Positions 17,337 through 26,190 of a stretch of DNA of 64,000 bases are shown here, in pieces. The stretch is from DATBLE01 sp963841405 (GTDB lineage: Bacteria > Actinomycetota > Thermoleophilia > Gaiellales > Gaiellaceae): NCBI GenBank assembly GCA_963841405.1, contig CAWJCM010000009.1, forward strand, positions 62,001 through 126,000, read 5' to 3'. The position numbers were made by a program, and so were the translations under genes. Within the stretch, counting starts at the first letter, position 1; every line of letters begins with the position of its first letter. Under the pieces are notes generated by a model. That model did not search any database. It was not told the origin of the DNA and saw nothing but the letters and a program-made list of their open reading frames with translations.

Positions 17337-19019
17337 GTGGACGCGAAGTACGACGTGGTCGTCGTCGGCGCCGGCTGCGCCGGCATGCGCGCCGCGATCG
17401 AGGCGTTCGACATCGGCGCGGACGTCGCCGTCATCTCCAAGATCCACCCGGTTCGCAGCCATTCCGGCGCGGCCGAGGGCGGGATCAACGCGGCGCTCGG
17501 GAACGCCTCCGAGGACGACCCCGAGAAGCACGCCTTCGACACGGTCAAAGGGTCGGACTACCTCGGCGACCAGGACGCGATCCAGATCCTCTGCGACGAG
17601 GCGCCCGACGACGTCTACCAGCTCGAGAACTGGGGTGCCGTCTTCTCGCGTACGGAGGAAGGGAAGATCGCACAGCGCCCGTTCGGCGCGGCCGGCGAGC
17701 CCCGGACCGCCTACGCGGCCGACATCACCGGCCACGTCCTGATCCAGGTGCTCTACGAGCAGATGATGAAGCGCGACGTCCTCGTGCTGGAGGAGTACTT
17801 CGCCTGGAAGCTCGTCGTCGAGGACGGCCGCTGCCAGGGCGTGATCTGCTGGGATCTGCTGAACGGCGGCCTGAAGACGATCGGGGCCAAGACGGTGATC
17901 CTCTGCACGGGCGGTGCCGGCCGGCTGTACGTCGGCACCACGAACGCCTACGCCTGCACGGGCGACGGCATGACCATGGCGCTGCGCGTGGGCGTGCCGC
18001 TGAAGGACATGGAGATGATGCAGTTCCATCCGACGACGCTGGCGCCGTCTGGGGTGCTGATCACCGAGGGCTGTCGTGGCGAGGGCGCCTACCTGCTCAA
18101 CTCGGAGGGCGAGCGCTTCCTCAAGGACTACGCGCCGAACGCGATGGAGCTCGCCTCCCGCGACGTCATCTCCCGCGCCGAGCAGACCGAGATCGACCAG
18201 GGTCGCGGCGTCGACGGAAACGTCCTCCTCGACCTCCGCCACCTCGGCGCCGAGAAGATCGTCGAGCGCCTCCACGGGACCCGCGAGCTGTCGATGACCT
18301 TCGTCGGAACCGACCCGATCCACGACCCGATTCCCGTCCGGCCGGGAGCCCACTACCACATGGGCGGCGTCGACACCGACGTCTGGGGCCGCACCGAGCT
18401 GGAGGGTCTCTACGCCGCCGGCGAGTGCGCCTGCGTCTCGGTCCACGGCGCCAACCGCCTCGGCGGCAACGCGCTGATGGAGACGATCACGTTCGGCAAG
18501 CGCTCCGGCCGACATGCGGCCGAGTGGGCGCTCGCGAACACGACCGTCACCGTCCCGGAGGGGGTCGTCTCGGACACCGAGCGTGAGTTGAAGGTCTTGC
18601 TCGACAGGACAGCGGGCGAGCGGCCGTGGAGGATCCGGGAGGAGCTGGGCCAGACGATGCACGAGAACTTCGGCGTCTTCCGCCGCGAGGAGCAGATGCT
18701 CGAGCAGCAGGAGATCGTCGCCGGTCTCCGCGAGCGCTTCGAGAACGTGGTCGTCGAGGACAAGGGCGACGTCTTCAACAGCGACCTCACCCAGGCACTC
18801 GAGCTTGGGTTCCTGCTCGAACTTGCCGATTGCATGGTCGTGTCCGGTCTTGCCCGCAAGGAGAGCAGAGGCGCGCATGCGCGGCCGTACGACTACCCCG
18901 ACCGCGATGATGCGAACTACATGAAGCACACGGTCGTCCGCTGGATCGCCGACCGCCCCGTGCTCGACTGGAAGCCGGTGACCGTGACCAAGTGGCAGCC
19001 ACAGGAAAGGACGTACTAG
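17337..19019 (+). CDS. sdhA: succinate dehydrogenase flavoprotein subunit
   Basis: A 560-residue FAD subunit oxidising succinate to fumarate. VVVVGAGCAGMRAAIEA is the dinucleotide fold and VRSHSGAAEGGINAALGN includes the FAD-binding histidine. MQFHPTTLAPSGVLITEG and SVHGANRLGGNALMETITFG are active-site motifs. GTG at 17337 gives the standard N-terminus. It heads an sdhA-lipoprotein-sdhB-sdhE run with gaps of 2 bases or less, so the complex is encoded on one transcript. The membrane-anchoring role is taken by an SdhE-type subunit rather than SdhC/SdhD. Confidence 0.96.
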   Translation: MDAKYDVVVVGAGCAGMRAAIEAFDIGADVAVISKIHPVRSHSGAAEGGINAALGNASEDDPEKHAFDTVKGSDYLGDQDAIQILCDEAPDDVYQLENWGAVFSRTEEGKIAQRPFGAAGEPRTAYAADITGHVLIQVLYEQMMKRDVLVLEEYFAWKLVVEDGRCQGVICWDLLNGGLKTIGAKTVILCTGGAGRLYVGTTNAYACTGDGMTMALRVGVPLKDMEMMQFHPTTLAPSGVLITEGCRGEGAYLLNSEGERFLKDYAPNAMELASRDVISRAEQTEIDQGRGVDGNVLLDLRHLGAEKIVERLHGTRELSMTFVGTDPIHDPIPVRPGAHYHMGGVDTDVWGRTELEGLYAAGECACVSVHGANRLGGNALMETITFGKRSGRHAAEWALANTTVTVPEGVVSDTERELKVLLDRTAGERPWRIREELGQTMHENFGVFRREEQMLEQQEIVAGLRERFENVVVEDKGDVFNSDLTQALELGFLLELADCMVVSGLARKESRGAHARPYDYPDRDDANYMKHTVVRWIADRPVLDWKPVTVTKWQPQERTY

Positions 19020-19021
19020 CA

Positions 19022-19933
19022 ATGACCCTTCGGCTCATCACCAGAGGGGCGGTCGCCGCGGGGTTGGCGGTCGCGGCCGTCGGTTGTGGGAGCTCGGGCT
19101 CGTCGGTAGCGGTGCCGCCGGCTGCGCAGGGCGGTGCCCGCTTCCTGGCGTCGGCCGCGACCAAGTCGACGGCGACGCCGAGCATGAAGACCGACCTCAC
19201 CGTGACGATGCTGTCCTCGCAGCTCCCGGGAGGCCGGATGGAGGTGAGCGCCACCGGTGCGCTCGACAACCAGAACCACCGCATGACCATGCGCCTCGAC
19301 CTGTCGCCGCTCGCGTCGCAGCTGGGCGCCGCCGCAGCACTCGGCTCGGCGAGCGACTGGGTCGGCCAGGAGGTCGCCGACTTCTCGAACGGCCGGGCGG
19401 TGATCTACCTGAGTTTGCCCGTCCTCGCGAGGGTCGTGCCGGGCGGCAAGCCGTGGATCAAGGTCGACCTGAGCGCGGTCGGCAAGCAGGCCGGCATCGA
19501 CCTCTCGCAGTTCACCCAGCTCGCCGCCGATCCGTCGCAGATGGTCGACTGGCTCCGAACCGTCAGCGGCGACGTGACGACGGTCGGCACCGAGCAGCTC
19601 GACGGCGTCGACACGACGCACTACCGCGCGAACGTCGATCTCTCGAAGTACCCCGACCTCGTGCCCGCCGACCAGCGGGAGGCGGTGCGGAACGCGATCG
19701 ACCAGCTGACGAAGTCTGCGCACCTGAGCTCGTTCCCCGTGCACGTCTGGGTGGGCAAGGACGGCCTCGTGCGGCAGGTCCGCGCGGTCCTGACCGAGAC
19801 GATCCAGGGTCAGACGATGAACGTCGTCACGACGGAGCGCTTCCACGACTTCGGCGCCCCGGTCGACATCCGGATCCCGTCGAACGACCAGGTGACGGAC
19901 ATCTCGAGCCTGGCGGGAGCCGCGACCGGGTGA
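19022..19933 (+). CDS. LppX/LprAFG-like lipoprotein
   Basis: A 303-residue lipoprotein. Signal peptide and lipobox read RGAVAAGLAVAAVGCGSSGS with the acylated Cys at residue 22. The mature part (LTVTMLSSQLPGGRMEVSAT, then DVTTVGTEQLDGVDTTHYRA and VWVGKDGLVRQVRAVLT) resembles the LppX/LprAFG or DUF6612-type fold that binds lipids or acts as an envelope chaperone. It sits between sdhA and sdhB with a TGATG overlap into sdhB, an unusual position. A direct role with the dehydrogenase is only inferred from co-transcription. Confidence 0.85.
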   Translation: MTLRLITRGAVAAGLAVAAVGCGSSGSSVAVPPAAQGGARFLASAATKSTATPSMKTDLTVTMLSSQLPGGRMEVSATGALDNQNHRMTMRLDLSPLASQLGAAAALGSASDWVGQEVADFSNGRAVIYLSLPVLARVVPGGKPWIKVDLSAVGKQAGIDLSQFTQLAADPSQMVDWLRTVSGDVTTVGTEQLDGVDTTHYRANVDLSKYPDLVPADQREAVRNAIDQLTKSAHLSSFPVHVWVGKDGLVRQVRAVLTETIQGQTMNVVTTERFHDFGAPVDIRIPSNDQVTDISSLAGAATG

Positions 19934-21027
19934 TGGACGTCGCCCTGAAGATCTGGCGGTTCGACGCCGAGTCCGGCGAGCGGGAGCTGCGCGACTACCA
20001 GGTCGAAGCGCCCGAGTGGGCCTGCCTGCTCGACGTGCTCGACATCGTCAAGGACCAGGTCGACGGAACGCTCTCGTTCCGCAAGAGCTGCCGGATGATG
20101 ATCTGCGGCTCGTGCGGCATGCGGATGGACGGCCGGGCCGTGCTCGCCTGCAAGGAGCGGATGCTGCCGATCGTCGAGGCCGGGCACGTGCCGGTGATCT
20201 CCGCGATGGGAAATCTGCCGATCGTCAAGGACCTCGTGGTCGACATGGGCCCGTTCTGGCAGAAGATGCGCGCGATGAAGCCGTGGCTCCAGCCCGGCTA
20301 CCTGGAGGCGCCGGAGGACAAGGAGTTCCACGTCTCGCCCGCCGAGACGGAGGTGATCCACAAGGAGGCGCTCTGCATCAACTGCGGCTGCTGCGTCTCC
20401 GAGTGCAACTCGATGGAGTCCGACCCCGAGTTCCTCGGCCCGGCCGCGCTCGCGAAGGGCATGCGCTTCGTCGGCGACGCGCGCGACCAGGCGACCGTCG
20501 ATCGGCTCGAGTCCTACAACTCCGAGCACGGGATCTGGGACTGCACCCGGTGCTACTTCTGCACCGAGCGCTGTCCGAAGGGGGTCGATCCGCGCGACGC
20601 GATCGCGAAGCTCGGGGCCGAGTCGATCAAGCACGGGATCGACCGCGACATGGGCGCGAAGCACGCGAACTGGTTCGTCACCTCCGCGAAGACGACCGGC
20701 TGGCTCCGCGAGACCGAGCTGGTGCCGAAGACGCAGGGCGTCGTCTCGTCGATCAAGCAGACGAAGTTCGCGATGAGCCTGGCGCGGAAGGGCAAGGTGC
20801 CGCTGCCGTTCCCGCCGCACGTCGCCGAGAACGTGAAGCAGGCGCGCGATCTCTACAACCTGGTCAAGGAGCAGGGCCGCGACGGTGCCGCCGGGATCGT
20901 CCAGGGTGAGAAGGGGATTGCGCACATCGAGTTCGCCGAGGACCACGTGGCCCCGGAAACGGGGCCTGCAAGCCGGATCGCGCCGGCCGAGCAGCCGGAG
21001 CTGCCGAGCGAGGAGGGCGGCGACTAG
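19933..21027 (+). CDS. sdhB: succinate dehydrogenase iron-sulfur subunit (extended)
   Basis: A 364-residue Fe-S subunit, longer than the usual 230-260 because of a C-terminal extension of about 110 residues. FRKSCRMMICGSCGMRMDGR with the following VLAC ligates the 2Fe-2S cluster. CINCGCCVSEC and CTRCYFCTERCPKGVDP ligate the two further clusters. The ATG overlaps the lipoprotein stop (TGATG; a GTG lies one codon upstream). The extension carries VKQARDLYNLVKEQGR and presumably contacts SdhE. It passes electrons from SdhA to the SdhE subunit. Confidence 0.95.
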   Translation: MDVALKIWRFDAESGERELRDYQVEAPEWACLLDVLDIVKDQVDGTLSFRKSCRMMICGSCGMRMDGRAVLACKERMLPIVEAGHVPVISAMGNLPIVKDLVVDMGPFWQKMRAMKPWLQPGYLEAPEDKEFHVSPAETEVIHKEALCINCGCCVSECNSMESDPEFLGPAALAKGMRFVGDARDQATVDRLESYNSEHGIWDCTRCYFCTERCPKGVDPRDAIAKLGAESIKHGIDRDMGAKHANWFVTSAKTTGWLRETELVPKTQGVVSSIKQTKFAMSLARKGKVPLPFPPHVAENVKQARDLYNLVKEQGRDGAAGIVQGEKGIAHIEFAEDHVAPETGPASRIAPAEQPELPSEEGGD

Positions 21028-21912
21028 ATGCCGAAGGTGGCGTACTACAAGGGCTGCCTGGCCTCGCTGTCGGCGAAGGAGCTCGACACGTCCACCCAGG
21101 CGCTCGCGCCGAAGCTCGGGATCGAGCTCGACGAGCTTGAGTCGGTGACCTGCTGCGGCGCCGGCGACATCCACGAGGCCGAGCCCGACTATTACCTCCA
21201 CCTGAACGCGCGCATCCTCGCCTATGGCGAGGCGACCGGCGCGGACATCCTGATGACGATCTGCAACGTCTGCACGCTCAACCTGCGCCAGGCGAACTGG
21301 CAGCTGAAGAACGACGACGCCTTGCGCGCGAGGGTGAATGAGAACCTGAAGCGGGTGGGTGTGCCGCGGTACTCGGGCGGGATCGAGGTCAAGCACTTCC
21401 TGTGGCTGATCGCGGAAGGCGAGGGCTTCGAGCTGCTGAAGCAGGTCGCCCACAAGGGGCTGAAGGGCCTGAAGGTCGCACCCTTCTACGGCTGCCAGAT
21501 CCTCCGGCCGTCCAAGATCCTCGGCTTCGAGGATCCCGACCGGCCCTGGTCGCTCGAGCGCATCATCGGCGCCTGCGGCGGCGAGCCGGTCGACTATCCG
21601 GCCAAGATCAAGTGCTGCGGCTTCCCGATCATCCAGGCGCGCGAGGAGACGGCGCTCGGCGAGCTGATCCAGCCGATCGAGCAGGCGATGGAGGCCGGCG
21701 CCGACGCGATGGTCACGCCGTGTCCGCTCTGCCATCTGTCGCTGGACGCATGGCAGCAGAAGCTCGAGGCCTCCACCGGCCGGACGTTGGGGATGCCGAT
21801 CGTCCACCTCTCGCAACTCGTCGGCGTCGCAGCCGGGCTGACCGAGTCGGAGCTGAAGTTCAAGCGGCACGTCGTTTCGGTCGACCCGGTCGTCGAGCAG
21901 CTGTCGGTCTGA
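21028..21912 (+). CDS. SdhE/HdrB-type CCG-domain subunit of class E succinate:quinone reductase
   Basis: A 294-residue protein with two CCG (Cys-rich) domains of the heterodisulfide-reductase B family. The first is CLASL...ESVTCCGAGDIHEAEPD...CNVC, the second GCQILRP...IKCCGFPIIQAREE...CPLCHLSLD. It starts directly after the sdhB stop. In class E (non-classical) complexes this subunit replaces the SdhC/SdhD haem anchors and binds the membrane peripherally. No transmembrane segment is visible, in agreement. Family certain; quinone versus other acceptor is inferred. Confidence 0.9.
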   Translation: MPKVAYYKGCLASLSAKELDTSTQALAPKLGIELDELESVTCCGAGDIHEAEPDYYLHLNARILAYGEATGADILMTICNVCTLNLRQANWQLKNDDALRARVNENLKRVGVPRYSGGIEVKHFLWLIAEGEGFELLKQVAHKGLKGLKVAPFYGCQILRPSKILGFEDPDRPWSLERIIGACGGEPVDYPAKIKCCGFPIIQAREETALGELIQPIEQAMEAGADAMVTPCPLCHLSLDAWQQKLEASTGRTLGMPIVHLSQLVGVAAGLTESELKFKRHVVSVDPVVEQLSV

Positions 21913-21944
21913 CGAGGGAGTCGCTCAGGACCGGGCTGGCGGCG

Positions 21945-22733
21945 GTGGCCGGCGTCGCCACGGCCGGCGTCGCCTGGGGCCTGTACGAGGCCGCCTGGGT
22001 TCGCCTGGACGAGCTCGCGGTGCCGCTGGCGGGACTGCCTCCCGAGCTTGCCGGCCTGCGCATCGCGCACCTCACCGACTTCCACCTCGGCGTTCCGTCA
22101 CCGGGGGCGAGGGCGGTCGAGCGGGCGGTCGACTGGGTGGCGGAGCGAAAGCCCGACCTCGTGCTGCTCACGGGCGACCTCCTGGCCCGCCCTGAAGGAG
22201 CGGAGCGGCTGCGCGCGCTGATCGAGCGGTTGCCGCCCGTCTACGCGGTGCTCGGCAACCACGACTTCGCCGACAGCCGCGACCCGTTCTCGAAGCCGGT
22301 CGGCGAGGTCGATCTCGGCCTCGGCACGCTCCTGTCGGATAGCGCCGTCACAGTCGAGGTGCGCGGCCGCCGCGTGCAGTTCGTCGGCGTCGACCCGCGG
22401 ACGTACCTGCGCCACGAGGCGCGGCCGTGGGAGCTGGCCGAGCCCGACGCGGATCTGCGCATCCTGCTCTCTCACTTCCCGCGGATCGTCGACCGGCTGC
22501 CCGAGGGAGCGTTCGACCTCATCTTGTCTGGCCACATGCACGACGGCCAGATCTGCTTGCCCTACGGGCGCGGCAAGGTACGGATCGCGCATCCGCGCGC
22601 GCCGTACAACCAGGGGCTCTACCAGCGGGCGGGCGGGGTGCTCCACGTCTCCTCCGGGCTGGGTACGACGTTCGTTCCCTTCCGGTTCTTCGCGCGGCCG
22701 GAGGCAACGGAGCTGTTTCTAGAATCGGCCTGA
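21945..22733 (+). CDS. metallophosphoesterase (YkuE/calcineurin-like), membrane-anchored
   Basis: A metallophosphatase of about 262 residues. One N-terminal hydrophobic segment (VAGVATAGVAWGLYEAAW) is followed by the binuclear-metal motifs LRIAHLTDFHLG, LLTGDLLARPEGAERL, AVLGNHDF, LLSHFPRI and LSGHMHDGQ. The GTG at 21945 is the first canonical start. A CTG at 21909 overlapping the sdhE stop would add 12 residues (TRESLRTGLA) and looks natural, so it is a real alternative. The stop overlaps the next ATG. The substrate is unknown. Confidence 0.88.
   Translation: MAGVATAGVAWGLYEAAWVRLDELAVPLAGLPPELAGLRIAHLTDFHLGVPSPGARAVERAVDWVAERKPDLVLLTGDLLARPEGAERLRALIERLPPVYAVLGNHDFADSRDPFSKPVGEVDLGLGTLLSDSAVTVEVRGRRVQFVGVDPRTYLRHEARPWELAEPDADLRILLSHFPRIVDRLPEGAFDLILSGHMHDGQICLPYGRGKVRIAHPRAPYNQGLYQRAGGVLHVSSGLGTTFVPFRFFARPEATELFLESA
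22720..22725 (+). promoter_or_regulatory. -10 box before the Asp23-like gene
   Basis: TAGAAT, seven bases before the ATG at 22733, inside the end of the phosphoesterase gene. It suggests an internal leaderless promoter. Confidence 0.45.
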
Positions 22734-23041
22734 TGGAAGGTCACGCCAGCATCTCGCCCGACGTGCTCGCGCGCTACGCGGCAGATGCGGCCCTCGAGGT
22801 GGACGGCGTGCGGTCGCTCGTCGGCAGTCACCTGCCCAGGCACCGGTCGGTCCGAATCACGGTGGAGGACGATGGCCGCGTCTCGGTCGAGCTGCATCTG
22901 GCGGCCGAGTGGGGTGCACCGTTCGGGTCCGCCGGCTCCGAGGTGCAAGCGCGCGTGGCCGAGTACCTGGCGCGGATGGCCGACGTACAGCCGGCCCGGG
23001 TCGACGTGGTCGTGGACGAGGTCGGCCCCGTCCGCGCCTGA
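22733..23041 (+). CDS. Asp23/Gls24-family envelope stress protein
   Basis: A 102-residue protein matching the short Asp23/Gls24 domain: ISPDVLARYAADAALEVDGV, then RSVRITVEDDGRVSVELHLA and VAEYLARMADVQPARVDVVV. No membrane segment is present. The domain is associated with cell-envelope stress. The ATG overlaps the phosphoesterase stop (TGATG) and its own stop overlaps the next ATG, so three genes are tightly coupled. Confidence 0.8.
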   Translation: MEGHASISPDVLARYAADAALEVDGVRSLVGSHLPRHRSVRITVEDDGRVSVELHLAAEWGAPFGSAGSEVQARVAEYLARMADVQPARVDVVVDEVGPVRA

Positions 23042-23658
23042 TGCCTCCCAAGGTTGCCAGCCTCACCGGGGCGACGCTGGAGACGGCACCGTCGGTCTGT
23101 CACGACTGCGTCTGGTGGCAGTCGGGCGGCGTGCGCAGCGTCGACAAGCGTCGCTGGATCCAGAAGGCCGAGGACGAGTGGGGTGCCTGGGGCACGGTCT
23201 ACTACGACGCCGACGGGCGGCTCCTCGGCTCGATGCAGTACGGGCCGGCCGGGCTGTTCCCCCGGGCGGCTCGGTTGCCCGCCGGCCCTCCGTCGCCGGA
23301 GGCGGTGCTCGTCACCTGCGCCTACGTCGTCGAACCCGCGACGCCCTGGGTGATGCAGTCGCTCTTCCTCGCCGCGATCGGCGACGCGAAGGACCGGGGC
23401 GCGAAGGCCCTGGAGGCGTTCGCGTACCGCTACACCGAGGGCGAGTCGACCTACGAGCGCTTCCTCGTCCACCGTACCGTGTTCCCGGCCGACTTCCTCG
23501 CCGACTTCGGGTTCTGGACCGTCCGTGCGCAGGGGCGGGTCGAGCTCGCGCGGCTGGAACTGGGAGGCCTCGTGGCGGTGCAGGAAGGCATGCGCCTGCG
23601 GGTCTTTCGGGCGCTCAAGGAGGCGCTGACGCCGGCGCCCGTGCCGCAGCGGCCGTAG
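23041..23658 (+). CDS. GNAT-like N-acetyltransferase
   Basis: A 205-residue protein. CHDCVWWQSGG near the N-terminus, then KAEDEWGAWGTVYYDADGRL, LVTCAYVVEPATPWVMQSLF and AAIGDAKDRGAKALEAFAYR follow the strand-helix order of a GNAT acetyltransferase, although a clear Q/RxxGxG/A loop is not evident. Similar actinobacterial proteins are annotated as GNAT. The ATG overlaps the preceding stop. A strong hairpin follows at 23662. Assignment moderate. Confidence 0.6.
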   Translation: MPPKVASLTGATLETAPSVCHDCVWWQSGGVRSVDKRRWIQKAEDEWGAWGTVYYDADGRLLGSMQYGPAGLFPRAARLPAGPPSPEAVLVTCAYVVEPATPWVMQSLFLAAIGDAKDRGAKALEAFAYRYTEGESTYERFLVHRTVFPADFLADFGFWTVRAQGRVELARLELGGLVAVQEGMRLRVFRALKEALTPAPVPQRP

Positions 23659-23661
23659 AGC

Positions 23662-23692
23662 GCCGCCGCGCCGATCTTCCGTGCGCGGCGGC
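23662..23692 (+). terminator. perfect 10-bp hairpin terminator
   Basis: GCCGCCGCGC and GCGCGGCGGC form a perfect stem around an 11-base loop, three bases after the acetyltransferase stop. It lies between convergent genes and could act in both directions for asd. No U-tract. Confidence 0.6.
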
Positions 23693-23808
23693 CGCACGGC
23701 CACGGCCTTTCAGCTCGCCTGTGGGGAAAACGTTGCGCTCTTGTTGCACCCCGGTCTCAGAGACTGGGTGGCAAACGCTACGAGCTCTGTCGAGGCCCGA
23801 GGCCTGCC

Positions 23809-24750
23809 TCAGGCGGCCAGTGCTTCGCGCCCGACCAAGAGCTCCGCGATCTGAACCGCGTTCAGCGCGGCGCCCTTGCGGAGGTTGTCGCAGGCGAGGA
23901 AGAGGACGAGCCCTTGCGAATCGGTCGGATCCTGCCGGATCCGACCGACGAGAACCTCATCGAGCCCGGCGGCCTTGCCGGGGGAAGGAAAATCCTCGAG
24001 CCTGATGCTCGGGGCGGCGGCGAGCAGCGACCGCGCTTCGTCCGCCGCGAGCGTTGACTCGGTCTCGACCCACACCGTTTCCGCATGCCCGACCATCACC
24101 GGGACGCGGATGCAGTTCGCGCTGATCGGCAGCTCGGGCAGCTCCATGATCTTGCGCGTCTCCTCACGGAGCTTGGTCTCCTCGTCGAACTCCTCGCCGT
24201 CGAAGTCCCACTCCATCAGCAGGTCGAGCGCGTCGGGTTCTGTGGCCGCGAGTCGCTGCATGTTCGACGCCCCGGCGCCGGACATCGACTGGTAGGTGGC
24301 CACACGGACGCGCCGCAGGCCGGCCGCCTCGTGCAGCGGCTTCAGTACGCAGGCGAGCGGGATCGTGCAGCAGTTCGGGTTGGCGACGATCCCCTCGTTC
24401 TCGGACGCGCGCCCGCCGTTGACCTCCGGAACCACGAGCGGCACCCCGTCGTCCAGGCGGTAGGCGGACGACTTGTCGACCGCGACCGCGCCTCCGCGCA
24501 CGGCGTGGGGGACGAGCTCGCGTGAGCTCGACGTGCCGACCGAAAAGAGGCAGACGTCCAGATCGCCTGCGGCGAGCGCCTCGGGCGTCGCCTCCTCGAC
24601 CACCAGGGCCTGGCCGCCGAAGGCGATCCGCGACCCGGCGGACCGTGCCGACGCGAACGCGCGCACGTCGTCGTACCCGCGCTCGGCGAGCAGCTCGAGC
24701 GTGACAGTGCCGACGGCGCCGGTGGCGCCGACCACGCCGACTCTAGGCAC
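23809..24750 (-). CDS. asd: aspartate-semialdehyde dehydrogenase
   Basis: A 313-residue enzyme reducing aspartyl-phosphate to aspartate semialdehyde, for lysine, threonine, methionine and diaminopimelate. VGVVGATGAVGTVTLELLAE is the NADP motif, IVANPNCCTIPLACVLKPLH carries the catalytic cysteine, TYQSMSGAGASNMQ follows it, and RVPVMVGHAETVW holds the active-site histidine. GTG at 24750 overlaps the end of lysC by eight bases, so lysC-asd is an operon. Confidence 0.95.
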   Translation of the reverse strand: MPRVGVVGATGAVGTVTLELLAERGYDDVRAFASARSAGSRIAFGGQALVVEEATPEALAAGDLDVCLFSVGTSSSRELVPHAVRGGAVAVDKSSAYRLDDGVPLVVPEVNGGRASENEGIVANPNCCTIPLACVLKPLHEAAGLRRVRVATYQSMSGAGASNMQRLAATEPDALDLLMEWDFDGEEFDEETKLREETRKIMELPELPISANCIRVPVMVGHAETVWVETESTLAADEARSLLAAAPSIRLEDFPSPGKAAGLDEVLVGRIRQDPTDSQGLVLFLACDNLRKGAALNAVQIAELLVGREALAA

Positions 24751-26038
24751 CCGCTCGCTCCTCGGCGAACAGCCGGAACTTCTCGTGCACGACCTGCACC
24801 GCCCCGGCGACGTCCGCAGCGCGGACGACGCAGGAGATCCGGATCGAGGAGGTCGAGATGATCTCGATATTGATCCCTGCCTCGGCGAGCGCCTCGAACA
24901 TGTCCGCCGCCACGCCAGGGTGTGAGCGCATGCCCGCGCCGATCAGCGAGACCTTCGCGATCGCCGAGTCCTGAGACCACCCGGCCGCGCCGACGTCCGT
25001 GCAACCGGCCTCGAGAATCGGCTCGGCGACCGCCAGGTCGGACTTGGGCACCGTGAAAGAGATGTCGGTGAGCCCCTCGGACGACACGTTCTGGACGATC
25101 ATGTCGATGTTCACGCCGGCATCGGCCAGCGCGCGGAACACCCGCGCGGCGACGCCGGGGCGGTCGGGCACGCCGATCAGCGTCAGCTTCGCCTCCGACG
25201 TGTCGTGGGTGACGCCGGAGATGATCGCCTTCTCGAGCAACTGCTCGTCCTCCTCCTGGATCCAGGTGCCGTCCGACTCGCTGAAGGTCGACCGCACGTG
25301 CAGGCGCACGCCGTGGTTGCGGGCGAACTCCACGGAGCGTAGCGCCATCACCTTCGCCCCCGAGGCGGACATCTCCAGCATCTCCTCGTAGGTGACGACC
25401 GGCAGCTTCAGCGCCTCCGGGACGACGCGCGGGTCGGCGGTGTAGACACCCTCGACGTCGGTGAAGATCTGACAGCTGTCGGCGCCGAGGGCGGCGGCGA
25501 GCGCGACCGCGGTCGTGTCGGAGCCACCGCGGCCGAGCGTGGTGATCTCCTGGCCGGTCGACACGCCCTGGAAGCCGGCGACCAGCACGATCTTCCCCTC
25601 GTCGAGCGCCTCGTGAATCCGCTGTGCCCGCACCTCGACGATTTTCGCCTTCGTGTGCGTGGTGTCGGTGACGATCCCCGCCTGCGAGCCGGTGAGGGAG
25701 ATCGCCTCGTGCCCGAGATCCTCGATCGCCATCTCGCCCAGCGCGCAGGAGATGCGCTCGCCGACGGAGATCAGCATGTCCATCGCCCGCGGCTTCGGCC
25801 GGTGTGAGATGCGGTGGGCAAGCTCGACGAGCTCGTCGGTGGTGTCGCCCATGGCCGAGAGGACCGCGACCACGCGACCGCCTTCCTCCTTGACCGCGAC
25901 GATCCGGCGGGCGACCGCCTGCAGCCGGTCGGGGTTGGCGACCGACGTCCCGCCGAACTTCATCACCAGCGTGCCGACGCGCTGCTCGTCGGTGGGCGCG
26001 ATCCCCGGAACGGCTTCGTAGTCGGTGGTGGCGGCCAC
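24743..26038 (-). CDS. lysC: aspartate kinase
   Basis: A 431-residue aspartokinase catalysing the first step of the aspartate family. TLVMKFGGTSVANPDRL is the kinase signature, TLGRGGSDTTAVALAAALGA the substrate region, and FTDVEGVYTADPRVVP the ATP site. Two C-terminal ACT domains (about residues 285-425: LTLIGVPDRPGVAARVFRAL and KVSLIGAGMRSHPGVAADMF) give feedback control. GTG at 26038 follows a TAGGCT box at nine bases. No T-box or lysine riboswitch is evident in the short upstream region. Confidence 0.95.
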   Translation of the reverse strand: MAATTDYEAVPGIAPTDEQRVGTLVMKFGGTSVANPDRLQAVARRIVAVKEEGGRVVAVLSAMGDTTDELVELAHRISHRPKPRAMDMLISVGERISCALGEMAIEDLGHEAISLTGSQAGIVTDTTHTKAKIVEVRAQRIHEALDEGKIVLVAGFQGVSTGQEITTLGRGGSDTTAVALAAALGADSCQIFTDVEGVYTADPRVVPEALKLPVVTYEEMLEMSASGAKVMALRSVEFARNHGVRLHVRSTFSESDGTWIQEEDEQLLEKAIISGVTHDTSEAKLTLIGVPDRPGVAARVFRALADAGVNIDMIVQNVSSEGLTDISFTVPKSDLAVAEPILEAGCTDVGAAGWSQDSAIAKVSLIGAGMRSHPGVAADMFEALAEAGINIEIISTSSIRISCVVRAADVAGAVQVVHEKFRLFAEERAGA

Positions 26039-26190
26039 GTGCGCACAAGCCTAGCTGCGGCGGGAAACGGCCCCACAAATGCCAAACCGGCTGACCCGAG
26101 GGCCAACCGGTTCGACGCCGGGGAATCTAGACGTTGCTTCTTCGGGGTACAAGAGGAGCGACTCGGAAAGCCCGCAATTTGCGTGTTTTT

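Noticed and set aside
17328..19022. A 564-codon minus-strand frame antisense to sdhA
   Set aside because: Mirror frame of a high-GC codon pattern; no domain motif and no ribosome site.
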